DNA from: Aneurinibacillus uraniidurans
GTDB lineage: Bacteria > Bacillota > Bacilli > Aneurinibacillales > Aneurinibacillaceae
Length of the DNA stretch: 64,000 nt
Direction: 5' to 3'
Assembly (NCBI RefSeq): GCF_028471905.1
Contig: NZ_CP116902.1
Location: 904,501 to 968,500, forward strand
Shown here piece by piece: positions 7,402 to 16,811 of the stretch (within the stretch, counting starts at the first letter, position 1; each line of letters begins with the position of its first letter). Under the pieces are notes generated by a model. The model worked only from the letters and a program-made list of their open reading frames with translations, searched no databases and was not told where the DNA came from. The position numbers and the translations under genes are program-made.

Positions 7402-8832
7402 TTAAAGTGAAATAGCTGAAGGCGTATGTAAAAACTTGATTACTTCAGATACAGCAGCTTCTCCCTGGTCAATACAATCGGGAAGCCCTGATCCATAGTA
7501 GGGAGCGCCAGCGACAAACATACCAGGCATGTTCTCACCAAGCTCATGTACGAATTGATCGATGCGAGCTTTATGCCCGACTACATATTGTGGACGCACT
7601 TGTTTCCAACGGGAGATACGATAAAATTCCGGTTTTTGATCGATCTTCATAATTTTGTTCAAGTCATTCATAATCACCGCGATTAGTTCCTCATCCGGAA
7701 GGTGGACCGGAGAATCATCCCACGGACGACCAACAAAGCAACGAAGTAGTGCTTTACCTGCTGGAGCTGTATGCGGCCATTTTTTATGTGTCCACGTACA
7801 GGCGGTAATCGTAAAGTTTTCGTTGCGGGATACGATGAAGCCTGTGCCGTTCACATCTTGCTGAATCGCTTCGAGTGGAAAGGCGAGGGCAGCAGTTGCA
7901 ACAGATGAAGTAGGAATTTCAGATAGCAGATGAGAGAAATCGTATTCCGCTAGCATCTTCCGCGTTGGATGTAGGGATGAGCTAAGCACCACACTGTCTG
8001 CATTCAGTTGTGTGCCATCTGATAGATGAAGCGTATAGCCACTTTCCGCCTGTGCCACGCGAGATACGCTCGTTCCTGTGCGGATACAGTTTGGGTCGAG
8101 CCGAGCTTCAATCGATTCTACCAATGATTGGAGTCCGCTTTTGAATGTCATGAAAGCGCTTGACGACTTTTTATCACCGGCTGACTTTGGTTGCTTAGGT
8201 GTCGTAGAGCGCATGCCAAGAATGAGACTGCGATATTTTTGCTCCACCTGATAAAACTGCGGGAATGTCGACATTAGGCTTAAGTCATCAATATCCCCTG
8301 AATATACACCGGAGAGAAGTGGCTCAATCAAGTTTTCTACCACTTCATTGCCAAGACGACGACGGAAGAACTTCCCTAGTGACTGATCAGATCCGTTTGA
8401 CTGGGCGCGTGGGAGAAACAGGTCGCAGGCTGCTCGCATTTTCCCAGGTAAGGAAAAGAGAGACGTGGTAACAAACGGAGCTACTTTTGTCGGAATGCCC
8501 ATGATGGAACCGCCTGGCATTGGATGAAGCTGGCCATTTGTCAAAATAAAAGCCTGTCCGGTATGATTGCGCACAAGATCATCTTTAAGCCCGACTTCCT
8601 CTGCGAGACGAATTATGCTTGTCTTGCGAGCCAGAAAGGAATCGGGTCCGAGTTCAATCACAAAGTCGTTCGTGTAATCTGTTATGATTGTACCGCCTAG
8701 ACGGTCTTCTGCTTCAATGAGTACATAGCGGATCGGCAAATTTTGTTCCCGAACGGCCTTTTGCAAATAGTACGCAGTTGTCAGGCCAGTGATCCCACCG
8801 CCGATGATCGCAACTGTATGGGTTGGAGTCAT
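7402..8832 (-). CDS. hemY: Coproporphyrinogen III oxidase / protoporphyrinogen oxidase HemY (CgoX)
   Basis: 476-residue FAD flavoprotein. The N-terminal dinucleotide-binding motif is VAIIGGGITGLTTAYYL, and the C-terminal FAD-contact block is GMFVAGAPYYGSGLPDCIDQG. In Firmicutes this enzyme uses oxygen to oxidise coproporphyrinogen III to coproporphyrin III in the coproporphyrin-dependent heme pathway. It is the last gene of hemE-hemH-hemY. Its ATG overlaps the hemH stop by one base (TAATG), which suggests translational coupling. Confidence 0.93.
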   Translation of the reverse strand: MTPTHTVAIIGGGITGLTTAYYLQKAVREQNLPIRYVLIEAEDRLGGTIITDYTNDFVIELGPDSFLARKTSIIRLAEEVGLKDDLVRNHTGQAFILTNGQLHPMPGGSIMGIPTKVAPFVTTSLFSLPGKMRAACDLFLPRAQSNGSDQSLGKFFRRRLGNEVVENLIEPLLSGVYSGDIDDLSLMSTFPQFYQVEQKYRSLILGMRSTTPKQPKSAGDKKSSSAFMTFKSGLQSLVESIEARLDPNCIRTGTSVSRVAQAESGYTLHLSDGTQLNADSVVLSSSLHPTRKMLAEYDFSHLLSEIPTSSVATAALAFPLEAIQQDVNGTGFIVSRNENFTITACTWTHKKWPHTAPAGKALLRCFVGRPWDDSPVHLPDEELIAVIMNDLNKIMKIDQKPEFYRISRWKQVRPQYVVGHKARIDQFVHELGENMPGMFVAGAPYYGSGLPDCIDQGEAAVSEVIKFLHTPSAISL

Positions 8833-9776
8833 TATTTATCACGTTCTTTCTTTGCAATCTCATCCAGCACAGCGTTTGCAAGTCCCTCGATGAATGTATC
8901 ATGTGTGTTCGGCATAGGTGGACGCAGATAGCGGATACCAAGTTCATCGGCTATCTGCTTACATTCAATGTCGTTGTCGTACAATACTTCTAGATGGTCC
9001 GATACGAATCCAACCGGACAGAATACCATTGTCGTGTAGCCTTCTGCATGCAGCTCACGCATTCGGTCCTGCACATCTGGTCCAAGCCATGGCTCTGGTG
9101 TTCGACCTGCGCTCTGCCAGGCGGTTGTATAATGCTGTATGCCTGCTTCTTCTGCAATCATACGAGCGGTATGGGCAATTTGCTCGGGATACGGATCATT
9201 CATCTGCTTGATGCGTTCTGGTAAGCTGTGCGCTGTGAATAGCACAACTGTCCGATCACGGTCCACTTCCGAAACGGTCGAAAATGTCTCACGCAGGCGA
9301 TCTGCCCAATAACGGATGAACGCAGGCTGATCATACCAGCTGTCAATCGAATGGATGCGTATATTCCCGATTGCTTTCGCCTCCGCCTGTGCGCGATCAT
9401 TATATGATTGCGCACTAAACGTGGAGTAGTGCGGCGCAAGCACGATGCTAACAGCTTCGTGCAGGTCTGCTTCCCGCATGTTTTTCACTCCGTCTTCAAT
9501 GAACGGGGTAATATGCTTAAGCCCGAGAAAGGCTGTAAACGTAATCGTGTCTTGCATCTCATTTAACTTTGCAGCAAGCGCCTTGGCCTGTTCCTCTGTA
9601 ATACGAGCAAGAGGGGAGAGCCCCCCAATCCGTTCATATCGTGTGATCAACTCATTCAGAAGTTCGGGGGTAGGTTTTCGCCCGCGTCGAATATGTGTAT
9701 AGTAAGATTCTACTTCATCGGGACTGTGCGGCGTTCCGTACGCCATCACGAGCAGTCCCATTCGCTGTTTCGTCAT
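8832..9776 (-). CDS. hemH: Coproporphyrin / protoporphyrin ferrochelatase
   Basis: 314 residues, close to the B. subtilis enzyme. It inserts ferrous iron into coproporphyrin III, after which a decarboxylase makes heme. Family features: start GLLVMAYGTP, catalytic His in VLFTAHSLPERI, and the metal-site Glu region GFVSDHLEVLYDND. The longer open frame begins at 9830, but the ATG at 9776 is preceded by GGGAGGAG and matches the normal family start MGLLVMAYG. It is 31 nt downstream of hemE and coupled to hemY. Confidence 0.93.
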   Translation of the reverse strand: MTKQRMGLLVMAYGTPHSPDEVESYYTHIRRGRKPTPELLNELITRYERIGGLSPLARITEEQAKALAAKLNEMQDTITFTAFLGLKHITPFIEDGVKNMREADLHEAVSIVLAPHYSTFSAQSYNDRAQAEAKAIGNIRIHSIDSWYDQPAFIRYWADRLRETFSTVSEVDRDRTVVLFTAHSLPERIKQMNDPYPEQIAHTARMIAEEAGIQHYTTAWQSAGRTPEPWLGPDVQDRMRELHAEGYTTMVFCPVGFVSDHLEVLYDNDIECKQIADELGIRYLRPPMPNTHDTFIEGLANAVLDEIAKKERDK

Positions 9777-9807
9777 CGTTCTTACTCCTCCCACTTGCCT
9801 TCGTCCG

Positions 9808-10845
9808 CTAGTTTTTGGCGGAGTATTCATGGATGAACGCCGTCAGACGTTGCAGGGTTTCAACTTGTACTTGCGGATATACACCATGACCAAGGTTGAA
9901 AATAAAGTTCGGGTTTTCCATGCCTTGATCAAGAATTTCTTTTGTTTTTTGTTCAATCTGTGCCCAATCAGCAAGAAGCAGACCTGGATCAAGGTTACCT
10001 TGAACAGTACGAGTTACGCCCTGCTCCCGTGCAGACTGGATGCTTGTGCGCCAGTCAAGTCCGATGACATCAAGCGGCAAGCGATTCCATTCCGTAAGCA
10101 GATGGCTTGCTCCGACACCAAACATAATTTTTGGTGCGTCTTCATCTTGAAGAGCAGAGAAAATCTTGTTCATAACTGGAGCTACGAACGTCTGATAATC
10201 TTGCGCATTAAGTGCTCCTACCCAGGAGTCGAACACTTGAATTGCCTGAGCACCTGCCTTGATTTGTGCTTTCAAATAAGTAATCGTCATTTCGCCAAGC
10301 TTGTCCATCAATAGATGCCATGCTTCTGGTTGAGCATGCATGAAAGCTTTTGTTTTATAGTAGTTACGTGATGGACCGCCTTCAAGTAAATAGCTGGCAA
10401 GTGTGAAAGGAGCGCCTGCAAAGCCAATGAGTGGGACATGGAGCTGTTCACGTAACAGTTTAATCGTATCAAGAATGTACGGAACGTCTGCGTCCGGATC
10501 AAGCGTACCGAGTTTTTCTACGTCAGCTTTGGATGTGATCGGATTGGCAATGACAGGTCCGATGCTTGATTTAATTTCTACATCAATTCCAAGGGCCGGC
10601 ATTGGTGTCATGATGTCAGCAAACAGAATGGCCGCATCCACATCAAGCTGCTGGATTGGAAGCATAGTAACTTCCGCACAGACCTCCGGGCGGTGTGTAA
10701 TTTCAAACAGCGAATATTTTTCGCGAATTTTACGGTATTCTGGCTGATAACGACCCGCCTGACGCATATACCATACAGGTACGTGGTTGTGCTCCTCACC
10801 TCGGCATGCTTTCAAAAAATTATCATTAAATGGCTTTGCGCTCAT
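9808..10845 (-). CDS. hemE: Uroporphyrinogen decarboxylase
   Basis: 345 residues. It converts uroporphyrinogen III to coproporphyrinogen III. Both family signatures are present: [17 protein letters not shown] near the N-terminus (substrate-carboxylate arginines) and [17 protein letters not shown] in the middle. First gene of hemEHY; ribosome site AAGGTGTGG before the ATG. A candidate promoter lies 47-75 nt upstream. Early heme genes (hemAXCDBL) are not in this window. Confidence 0.95.
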   Translation of the reverse strand: MSAKPFNDNFLKACRGEEHNHVPVWYMRQAGRYQPEYRKIREKYSLFEITHRPEVCAEVTMLPIQQLDVDAAILFADIMTPMPALGIDVEIKSSIGPVIANPITSKADVEKLGTLDPDADVPYILDTIKLLREQLHVPLIGFAGAPFTLASYLLEGGPSRNYYKTKAFMHAQPEAWHLLMDKLGEMTITYLKAQIKAGAQAIQVFDSWVGALNAQDYQTFVAPVMNKIFSALQDEDAPKIMFGVGASHLLTEWNRLPLDVIGLDWRTSIQSAREQGVTRTVQGNLDPGLLLADWAQIEQKTKEILDQGMENPNFIFNLGHGVYPQVQVETLQRLTAFIHEYSAKN

Positions 10846-10891
10846 TCTTCCACACCTTTCTCTTCCATAAACACGTGTTTAATTATTTCTT

Positions 10892-10920
10892 ATTGTACGA
10901 TAGCATAAATGTTCGAGCAA
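10892..10920 (-). promoter_or_regulatory. Predicted sigma-A promoter of hemEHY
   Basis: On the minus strand, TTGCTC, a 17-bp spacer and TACAAT. The -10 matches at five of six positions, the -35 is weak. Confidence 0.45.
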
Positions 10921-10930
10921 AGTTAAGGAA

Positions 10931-11740
10931 TTATTGTGACAGATACTCTTCAAGAGTGATCCCTTTCTCTGTAATTTCCTGGGCAACAGTTTTGCCTACA
11001 TAGCGAATATGCCACGGTTCATACGCGTAGCCTGTAATGGATTCTTTACCTTTTGGATAGCGGATGATAAAGCCGTATTTTGGTGCATTTGCTGCAAGCC
11101 ATTTTCCTTCCGGTGTATCGCCAAACGTTTGCTCAAGTGTATTACCCATGCGTTTGCTTGTGATGTCAATCGCAAGGCCGGTCTGGTGCTCGCTTTGACC
11201 TGGATAGGCACTGACGGCATTTGCTTTCTCTTCACTGCCGTATTTTTTGGTTAGGCGGGCAAATACTGATTTTTGCATCGAATACGGACGGTACGCTGAT
11301 TGGCCGAGGAGGTCGATGTTTTCCGCTTTCGCTTGAGCGAATAGCTCTTCAAGCGCTGTCGCTGCTTCTTTACGCATCATTTTGCGCGGGCTTTTTTCTT
11401 TGAATGAGAATGGAATATTTGGCTCTACAAGATCAGACGGTTCAAAAGTAGATTGAAGATTCCGCTGCTTGTTTACCACGACCAGTACATCATTCATATT
11501 TGTTACTTCCTGAACACCGCTATTATTTTTCATAACGGTAGTAGCCAGTGCTGCTTTTGTTCTCTCATCTGTAAGCGGGTCAGGTTGAGCTTGGGCCTGG
11601 GTATTTTTGTGGCTGTTATTTTGGCTTGGTGGTTGCGTAGCTGTCTGATCTGATGGTTTTGATCCGGTCTCAGATGTGCAGCCTGCTGTAAAAGATGCGG
11701 CCGCCAACAGGAGTGCCAGCATCGTTGTTTGTTTGTTCAC
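10931..11740 (-). CDS. VanY-type D-alanyl-D-alanine carboxypeptidase lipoprotein
   Basis: 269 residues. A lipoprotein signal ends in the lipobox FTAGC, followed by a Ser/Gln/Thr-rich linker to about residue 60. The C-terminal 150 residues are a peptidase M15B (VanY) domain with zinc-site motifs SEHQTGLAIDIT and EPWHIRYVG and the SAYRPYSMQ substrate motif. It should trim the terminal D-Ala from peptidoglycan stem peptides on the outer membrane face. The GTG at 11740 is chosen because it follows AGAGAGGG; the frame is open to 11785 but that region is terminator sequence. No van resistance genes are nearby, so a housekeeping wall role is likely. Confidence 0.88.
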   Translation of the reverse strand: MNKQTTMLALLLAAASFTAGCTSETGSKPSDQTATQPPSQNNSHKNTQAQAQPDPLTDERTKAALATTVMKNNSGVQEVTNMNDVLVVVNKQRNLQSTFEPSDLVEPNIPFSFKEKSPRKMMRKEAATALEELFAQAKAENIDLLGQSAYRPYSMQKSVFARLTKKYGSEEKANAVSAYPGQSEHQTGLAIDITSKRMGNTLEQTFGDTPEGKWLAANAPKYGFIIRYPKGKESITGYAYEPWHIRYVGKTVAQEITEKGITLEEYLSQ

Positions 11741-11767
11741 AGTATATCCCTCTCTTTTTAGAAAACA

Positions 11768-11812
11768 CAAAAATCGAGCATACACGCTTTGGGGTGAATG
11801 CTCGGTTTTTTC
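11768..11812. terminator. Intrinsic terminator after comB
   Basis: CGAGCAT ... ATGCTCG stem with T runs on the minus-strand exit side (and also on the plus side). It separates comB from the downstream vanY-like gene. Confidence 0.7.
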
Positions 11813-11857
11813 GTTTTTTAGCTTCTCTAGTATTCTAGCATACTATCGATTTAGCAT

Positions 11858-12586
11858 TCAATTTAATGAAGAGATTGTAGCTGCAATCAGATTTTTGTCT
11901 TGCAGCATCGGAACGATGGAAGTTGTATTCAATCTGGCGCAGTACAGCACATCTGCTGTTCCCTGCTGCTGGGCGATACGCCTGCCGGTTGCGGTCTCAA
12001 GCAGGAGATCAGGAAGGGATGAGGCTAAGTGTGTGTAGCTTGCAGCAAGAGCAATGCCGAGGTCGCATATACGTACGCATGGTAGAAGGGTTCTGGCGTG
12101 TTCGATCATAAGTCCGGCTGCCAGTCCGTCTTCTAAGGCAAAAGCCTGCCGTGTTCCGGCACAGTACAGCGTAATATCGAGCTGACGACGCAGTGCTTCT
12201 TCGATGCAGGCATATGCATTTAGGAAGCAGCCAATCAGTAGATGAGCGGCACGGGCTGCTTTACTGATTGCGATTGTGCCATCTGTTGTTGTCAGCACAA
12301 GCTGTTGTCCGGGCTGTTTATGGGTGCACAATTCAGTAGGTGAATTACTGTATGTGAATTCGGAAATTTTTTTGCCGTGCCGCTCACCAGCGAAGATGAC
12401 ATTTGGCGTCTTTCGTAGTAGTTGTGCCTGCCCAATGGTTTCGACAGGGAGTACAGAAGCAAATCCCAAATCAAGTGCGGTTACAATCGTACTGCCTGCT
12501 TTTAGCACATCAATGACGATAACAGTACGTCCGGCCACCTGCTCATGGCGGATTTCTTCTACGGTTTGCACGACTTCGATCTTCAT
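11858..12586 (-). CDS. comB: 2-phosphosulfolactate phosphatase
   Basis: 242 residues of the ComB phosphatase family: VIVIDVLKAGSTIVTAL near the N-terminus, NSPTEL, and TTTDGTIAI. It removes phosphate from 2-phospho-3-sulfolactate to give sulfolactate. In Bacillus the YitC homologue makes sulfolactate, a major spore solute; in methanogens it belongs to coenzyme M synthesis. The start at 12586 follows AGAGGAGA; the open frame upstream to 12748 runs over the divergent gene. The expected partner phosphosulfolactate synthase is not adjacent, so the pathway assignment is inferred. Confidence 0.85.
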   Translation of the reverse strand: MKIEVVQTVEEIRHEQVAGRTVIVIDVLKAGSTIVTALDLGFASVLPVETIGQAQLLRKTPNVIFAGERHGKKISEFTYSNSPTELCTHKQPGQQLVLTTTDGTIAISKAARAAHLLIGCFLNAYACIEEALRRQLDITLYCAGTRQAFALEDGLAAGLMIEHARTLLPCVRICDLGIALAASYTHLASSLPDLLLETATGRRIAQQQGTADVLYCARLNTTSIVPMLQDKNLIAATISSLN

Positions 12587-12707
12587 AGTTGTTCTCCTCT
12601 TTCCGTAGACGTTATGTCTGTATAGTATGCCGGACAAAACAAAGAAGTGTCGGACGACTATTCCGGTAGGTACATGCATACGTTTGGAAGAAAGGGAGGG
12701 AAAGCCC

Positions 12708-12971
12708 GTGTTTGAAAAGGCAATTCTCGGTATGGCCTCACTCCGCATTTTGTCCGGGTCACTGGAAATACTTGCGGCACTTTTTATTTTACGTGTGAAT
12801 CAGGTGGAAAAAGCACTTCTGATTAACTCTGGCTTAGCATTTGTTGGACCGCTCGTGTTGTTGTTGACGACAACCATCGGCCTGCTTGGTGTAGCGGAAC
12901 GGGTTAGTTTTGGAAAATTAGTATGGATTCTGGCCGGCGTGGCGCTTATTTTGATTGGGGTACGAAAATAA
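12708..12971 (+). CDS. YqhV-like small membrane protein (DUF2619)
   Basis: 87 residues with three hydrophobic segments. It begins MFEKAILGMASLRILSGSLE and ends LVWILAGVALILIGVRK, the YqhV/DUF2619 pattern. YqhV lies beside the spoIIIA sporulation operon in B. subtilis; its role is unknown. The GTG at 12708 is chosen because GGGAGGG lies 8 nt upstream. It is followed after 19 nt by the LysM-M14 peptidase gene and is probably cotranscribed with it. Confidence 0.75.
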   Translation: MFEKAILGMASLRILSGSLEILAALFILRVNQVEKALLINSGLAFVGPLVLLLTTTIGLLGVAERVSFGKLVWILAGVALILIGVRK

Positions 12972-12990
12972 AGAGAAAGGGGAGATGCGT

Positions 12991-14217
12991 ATGCAATATA
13001 CAGTGCGAAAAGGAGACACACTGCAAAAAATCGCCAACCGATTTGGTGTGAGCGTAGAGGCAGTTCGATACTGTAATCCAGGAGTAGTTGGCGTACGGCT
13101 CATACCGGGACAAATGCTGTCGATTGTCGGATCACTTCGACGTTACGAGATACAACCGGGTGATACTCTTGATTTTATTGCGCAGGCGTTCAATCTAGCA
13201 CCAGAGAGGATTGCAGCTATCAATCATTTTTCGGATGGCATGGCACTTGAACCTGGTAAAGTGATTGCATTGCCTCCAAGTCAGCCTGATGGAATCGTAC
13301 GCACGGATGAAGAGTATACGCATCGCAATCTTGCTCATGATCTGGCCGCACTCCTTGATCTGTATCCCTTCCTTGGGATGGAGGTGATTGGTTATTCAGT
13401 ATTAGGCAAGCCGCTGTATGCCATTCGACTTGGAATAGGGGAAAAAGAGGTATTCTACAGTGGTGCCTGGCATGCGAATGAATGGTTGACAGCAGCTGTA
13501 TTAATGAAATTCGTGGAGAATGCTGCTTGTGCATATGCACGTGATGAATGGCTAGATGGGTATAATGTGAGACAGTTACTAGACACGTTTACGATCTGGA
13601 TTGTGCCGCTTGTAAATCCTGACGGAGTAGAGCTATCTGTAGAAGGAATGGATCCATGCCACCCGTTCTACAAAGAAGTACTCGATATTAATGGTGGAGT
13701 ATGTAATTTCACCGGATGGACGGCAAATGTACGAGGGGTGGATTTGAACCACCAATGGCCGGCGGGATGGGAGGAGGAGGCTAAAACAAGCCCGGATCGC
13801 CCATCGCCTCGCCATTATGGTGGACCGACTCCTTTGTCAGAGCCGGAAGCCCAGGCTGTTTATGCCTTTACAAAAGCGCATGATTTTCTTGGTGTACTTG
13901 CGTATCACTCGCAGGGTCAGGTGATCTACTGGGGATATCAGCACATGGAGCCGCCGGAGAGCCGGGCGATTGTCCAGCAGCTGCAGGTGCTGAGTACGTA
14001 TCAGCCAGTCCGCACAGCGAATAGTTATGCCGGATATAAAGACTGGTTCATTCAGGAGTACCGCCGCCCTGGCTATACGGTTGAGATCGGGATTGGTGTC
14101 AATCCGGTGCCGCTGGAGCAATTTGATTCGATCTATCGGCAGAATCAGGCGGTTCTGCTTGAGACACCATTGTTGCTTGACAAGCGATGGGATGAACCGA
14201 GTAAGCAGCAGGATTAA
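12991..14217 (+). CDS. LysM-M14 zinc peptidase, probable gamma-D-glutamyl-diaminopimelate endopeptidase
   Basis: 408 residues. Two LysM peptidoglycan-binding repeats (about 1-48 and 50-95) precede an M14 carboxypeptidase-fold domain (about 105-400). Zinc ligands appear in GAWHANEW (HxxE) and later AYHSQGQ; the catalytic Glu lies in YTVEIGIG. This layout matches endopeptidase I of Lysinibacillus sphaericus and B. subtilis YqgT, which cut the gamma-D-Glu to diaminopimelate bond. No signal peptide is visible, so release into the mother cell or spore is likely. Start ATG at 12991 after AAAGGGGAG; the ATG at 12985 abuts the ribosome site. Its stop overlaps the convergent transporter stop in a shared TTAA. 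Confidence 0.9.
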   Translation: MQYTVRKGDTLQKIANRFGVSVEAVRYCNPGVVGVRLIPGQMLSIVGSLRRYEIQPGDTLDFIAQAFNLAPERIAAINHFSDGMALEPGKVIALPPSQPDGIVRTDEEYTHRNLAHDLAALLDLYPFLGMEVIGYSVLGKPLYAIRLGIGEKEVFYSGAWHANEWLTAAVLMKFVENAACAYARDEWLDGYNVRQLLDTFTIWIVPLVNPDGVELSVEGMDPCHPFYKEVLDINGGVCNFTGWTANVRGVDLNHQWPAGWEEEAKTSPDRPSPRHYGGPTPLSEPEAQAVYAFTKAHDFLGVLAYHSQGQVIYWGYQHMEPPESRAIVQQLQVLSTYQPVRTANSYAGYKDWFIQEYRRPGYTVEIGIGVNPVPLEQFDSIYRQNQAVLLETPLLLDKRWDEPSKQQD

Positions 14218-14981
14218 TGGGCGAGCAAATCCCACACTTGTTTGCCGATCATCAGCACGGTTACACCAATAAACAATGGCCGGACGTAGCTAGAGCCTTT
14301 ACGGATGGCAACCTGTGAGCCGATCAATGCGCCGATAATCATGGCGATCCCCATTGGAATCCCGTATTGGTAGTTAATATGGCCAAGTGCAGCAAAGGTA
14401 ACCAGCCCAGCGATGTTACTGCCAAAATTCAGCACTTTGGCATTGCCAGCCGCTCCCACAAAATCAAATCCCATCATTAAAAAGGCAAACAGTAGAAACG
14501 AACCCGTCCCCGGTCCGAAGAAGCCGTCATAAAAACCAACGAGTAGCGCCACTGTCACAGACAGAATGGCGATTTTTTTTGTGATTCCTTGATACGTCGA
14601 TGTGCTGCCCCAATCTTTTTTGAACAGCGTGTAAACCGTTACGCCAATTAATAGTACAACGACGAGCGGTTTAAGGAATTCTGGCGGGATTTTGGTAACC
14701 GCATAAGCACCAAAAGCGGACCCGATTAACGAAAGTGGAAATAAATATTTGACTAGCTTAAAATTGACTTTGCCAGAGCGCATAAAAGAAATTGTGCTGG
14801 TGCAGGACGCCATTGTGCTCGCCAATTTATTTGTACCGAGTGCTACCGTTGAAGGAAGACCGGTCAACAGCAGGGCAGGAAGTGAGATGAGTCCGCCACC
14901 GCCGACAACTGAATCAATGAAGGCGGCGAGGAACCCTGTCGCAAGCAGGAAGAGTAGCATGTGAGTATCGAGCATTTCCAT
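14214..14981 (-). CDS. TauE/SafE family membrane transporter (anion permease)
   Basis: 255 residues, about eight transmembrane helices in two related halves. The first half has the typical FLAAFIDSVVGGGGLISLPA motif and the second has GFYDGFFGPGTGSFLLFAF. The family (sulfite exporter TauE/SafE, UPF0721) moves sulfur-containing anions or organic acids; the substrate is unknown. Start ATG at 14981 after CAGGAGG. Divergent from the NhaD/ArsB-type transporter gene and convergent with the M14 peptidase gene, with no terminator in between. Confidence 0.88.
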   Translation of the reverse strand: MEMLDTHMLLFLLATGFLAAFIDSVVGGGGLISLPALLLTGLPSTVALGTNKLASTMASCTSTISFMRSGKVNFKLVKYLFPLSLIGSAFGAYAVTKIPPEFLKPLVVVLLIGVTVYTLFKKDWGSTSTYQGITKKIAILSVTVALLVGFYDGFFGPGTGSFLLFAFLMMGFDFVGAAGNAKVLNFGSNIAGLVTFAALGHINYQYGIPMGIAMIIGALIGSQVAIRKGSSYVRPLFIGVTVLMIGKQVWDLLAH

Positions 14982-15101
14982 GTAGAATGACCTCCTGGTT
15001 AAGATAAGAAATATCATGTATTTTTAAACTATACACTAAAAATCCGGTATAATAAGCATTAATAACAAAGTAATTTGATTAGACAAGCAGGAGGATGGTT
15101 T

Positions 15102-16379
15102 ATGGAACAGCAGGCGATTTATGCGATCGCCATTTTTCTGGTGATTTATGCGCTTATTATTTCAGAAAAAATTCATCGCACGATTGTTGCCATGATCGGT
15201 GCGCTTCTGATGGTGGGGGCAGGGATTGTTAGTCAGGAAATGGCACTCCATCATATTGATTTCAATACACTTGGGTTGTTGATCGGGATGATGGTGATTG
15301 TGAGTATTACCGCTCAGACAGGATTATTCAAGTATATTGCGATCTGGGCCGCAAAGAAAGCAGGCGGGAATCCGGTTCGGATTTTGGTAGCGCTCGGGTT
15401 GATTACGGCGCTGGCTTCGGCTTTTCTTGACAACGTAACAACGGTGTTACTTATGGTGCCAGTTACGTTCAGTATTACCCGGCAGCTGCGTGTGACACCG
15501 ATTCCGTATTTATTGACGCAAATTTTGGCGTCTAATATTGGCGGAACGGCTACGCTGATTGGAGACCCGCCGAACATTATGATCGGCAGCGCGGTTAAAG
15601 AGCTGACATTCATGGCTTTTATTGTGAATTTGGCTCCGGTTATTGTTGTAATTCTTGCGGTAACGATTGCGATCCTCGCTTTTTGGTATCGCGATCAGCT
15701 CCGAACACAGCCGGAATTGCAGGCTGAGCTTATGCAGATGAATGAGAAGGAAGAGCTAATTGATCACAAATTGCTCAAAAAGAGCTTGTTTGTGCTTGTG
15801 CTGACGATTGGTGGTTTTTTTGCCCATCAGGCACTGCATCTTGAATCTGCTACGGTAGCCCTAGCTGGAGCATTTTTGCTGCTGTTGATTAGTGGAGAGG
15901 CTTACTTAGAGCCTGCGCTCGAACGAGTAGAATGGACGACGATTTTCTTCTTTATTGGCCTGTTTGTATTAGTTGCTGGTTTAATCGAGACCGGAGTAAT
16001 TGCTGCATTAGCACAAAAAGCGGTAGCGCTTACCGGTGGCAATCTAAAAGAAACGGCTATGTTGATTTTATGGTTGAGTGCAATTGCGTCTGCATTTGTC
16101 GATAATATTCCATTTGTGGCTACGATGATTCCGATGATTCAGGAGATGGGCAAAATGGGGATGGAGCATCTCGAACCGCTCTGGTGGGCGCTGTCGCTCG
16201 GCGCGTGCCTCGGTGGGAACGGAACGTTGATTGGAGCGAGTGCGAATGTGATTGTAGCAGGAATGGCCGCGAAGGAAGGGCATCATATTTCATTTATGCG
16301 GTTTTTATGGATTGGCTTTCCGCTTATGCTGATTTCGATTATTATCTCGACTGTATATATTTACATACGCTATTTATAA
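15102..16379 (+). CDS. ArsB/NhaD-superfamily ion transporter (SLC13-like)
   Basis: 425 residues, about eleven transmembrane helices. Two re-entrant motif regions are visible: ASAFLDNVTTVLLMVPVTF then NIGGTATLIGDPPNIMIGS, and ASAFVDNIPFVATMIPMI then GACLGGNGTLIGASANVIV. This two-fold arrangement is standard for the ion transporter superfamily (ArsB, NhaD, P-protein, CitT). Without an arsenic resistance cluster an Na+/H+ or anion role is more likely, but substrate is not decided. Start ATG at 15102 after CAGGAGG. Confidence 0.85.
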   Translation: MEQQAIYAIAIFLVIYALIISEKIHRTIVAMIGALLMVGAGIVSQEMALHHIDFNTLGLLIGMMVIVSITAQTGLFKYIAIWAAKKAGGNPVRILVALGLITALASAFLDNVTTVLLMVPVTFSITRQLRVTPIPYLLTQILASNIGGTATLIGDPPNIMIGSAVKELTFMAFIVNLAPVIVVILAVTIAILAFWYRDQLRTQPELQAELMQMNEKEELIDHKLLKKSLFVLVLTIGGFFAHQALHLESATVALAGAFLLLLISGEAYLEPALERVEWTTIFFFIGLFVLVAGLIETGVIAALAQKAVALTGGNLKETAMLILWLSAIASAFVDNIPFVATMIPMIQEMGKMGMEHLEPLWWALSLGACLGGNGTLIGASANVIVAGMAAKEGHHISFMRFLWIGFPLMLISIIISTVYIYIRYL

Positions 16380-16404
16380 ATATAGTAGCAAAAGGAGGAA
16401 TGGG

Positions 16405-16683
16405 ATGATTCGCTATCATTATGCTACAGAAGAGTTGGATGTTGAAGAAAAGGAAAACGGTCAGGATCGTGAATTTCTATTTCATTTTAAAATTCCTGGT
16501 CAGTATGTGCATGATTTTCAGAAAGTACGTGCTCATTTTGATCGTGATCGTGTGATTACAGACGTATTTTTTTATCCGCAGGCCGACCAGAGGTGTCGTG
16601 TGATTGTGCGAAATGATTATTATATTGACTTTGTGCTGGCATTGTTCAAGTATCAGATTTTTTCTCGCATAGAATGGATCTAG
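16405..16683 (+). CDS. Conserved-looking hypothetical protein, 92 aa
   Basis: 92 residues, no signal peptide or membrane segment. Rich in aromatic and charged residues (FKIPGQYVHDFQKVRAHF, then FALFKYQIF-like hydrophobic end). I do not recognise a family. AAAAGGAGG precedes the ATG at good spacing and a terminator follows, which supports it as a real gene. It lies 25 nt after the transporter stop and may be cotranscribed. Confidence 0.6.
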   Translation: MIRYHYATEELDVEEKENGQDREFLFHFKIPGQYVHDFQKVRAHFDRDRVITDVFFYPQADQRCRVIVRNDYYIDFVLALFKYQIFSRIEWI

Positions 16684-16688
16684 TAGAG

Positions 16689-16716
16689 AGCTCGTCTTTT
16701 ATGACGAGCTTTTTTT
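16689..16716 (+). terminator. Intrinsic terminator
   Basis: AGCTCGTC / GACGAGCT hairpin followed by a run of T, six nt after the 92-aa gene. Confidence 0.85.
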
Positions 16717-16811
16717 GTAACGAAAAATTTTAATATAATAAATACTAGGTTAGTAATTCTCTGGTAAAATAAAAAAAGGGAGTATTGATGTACAGAGGGG
16801 AGATGGATGGT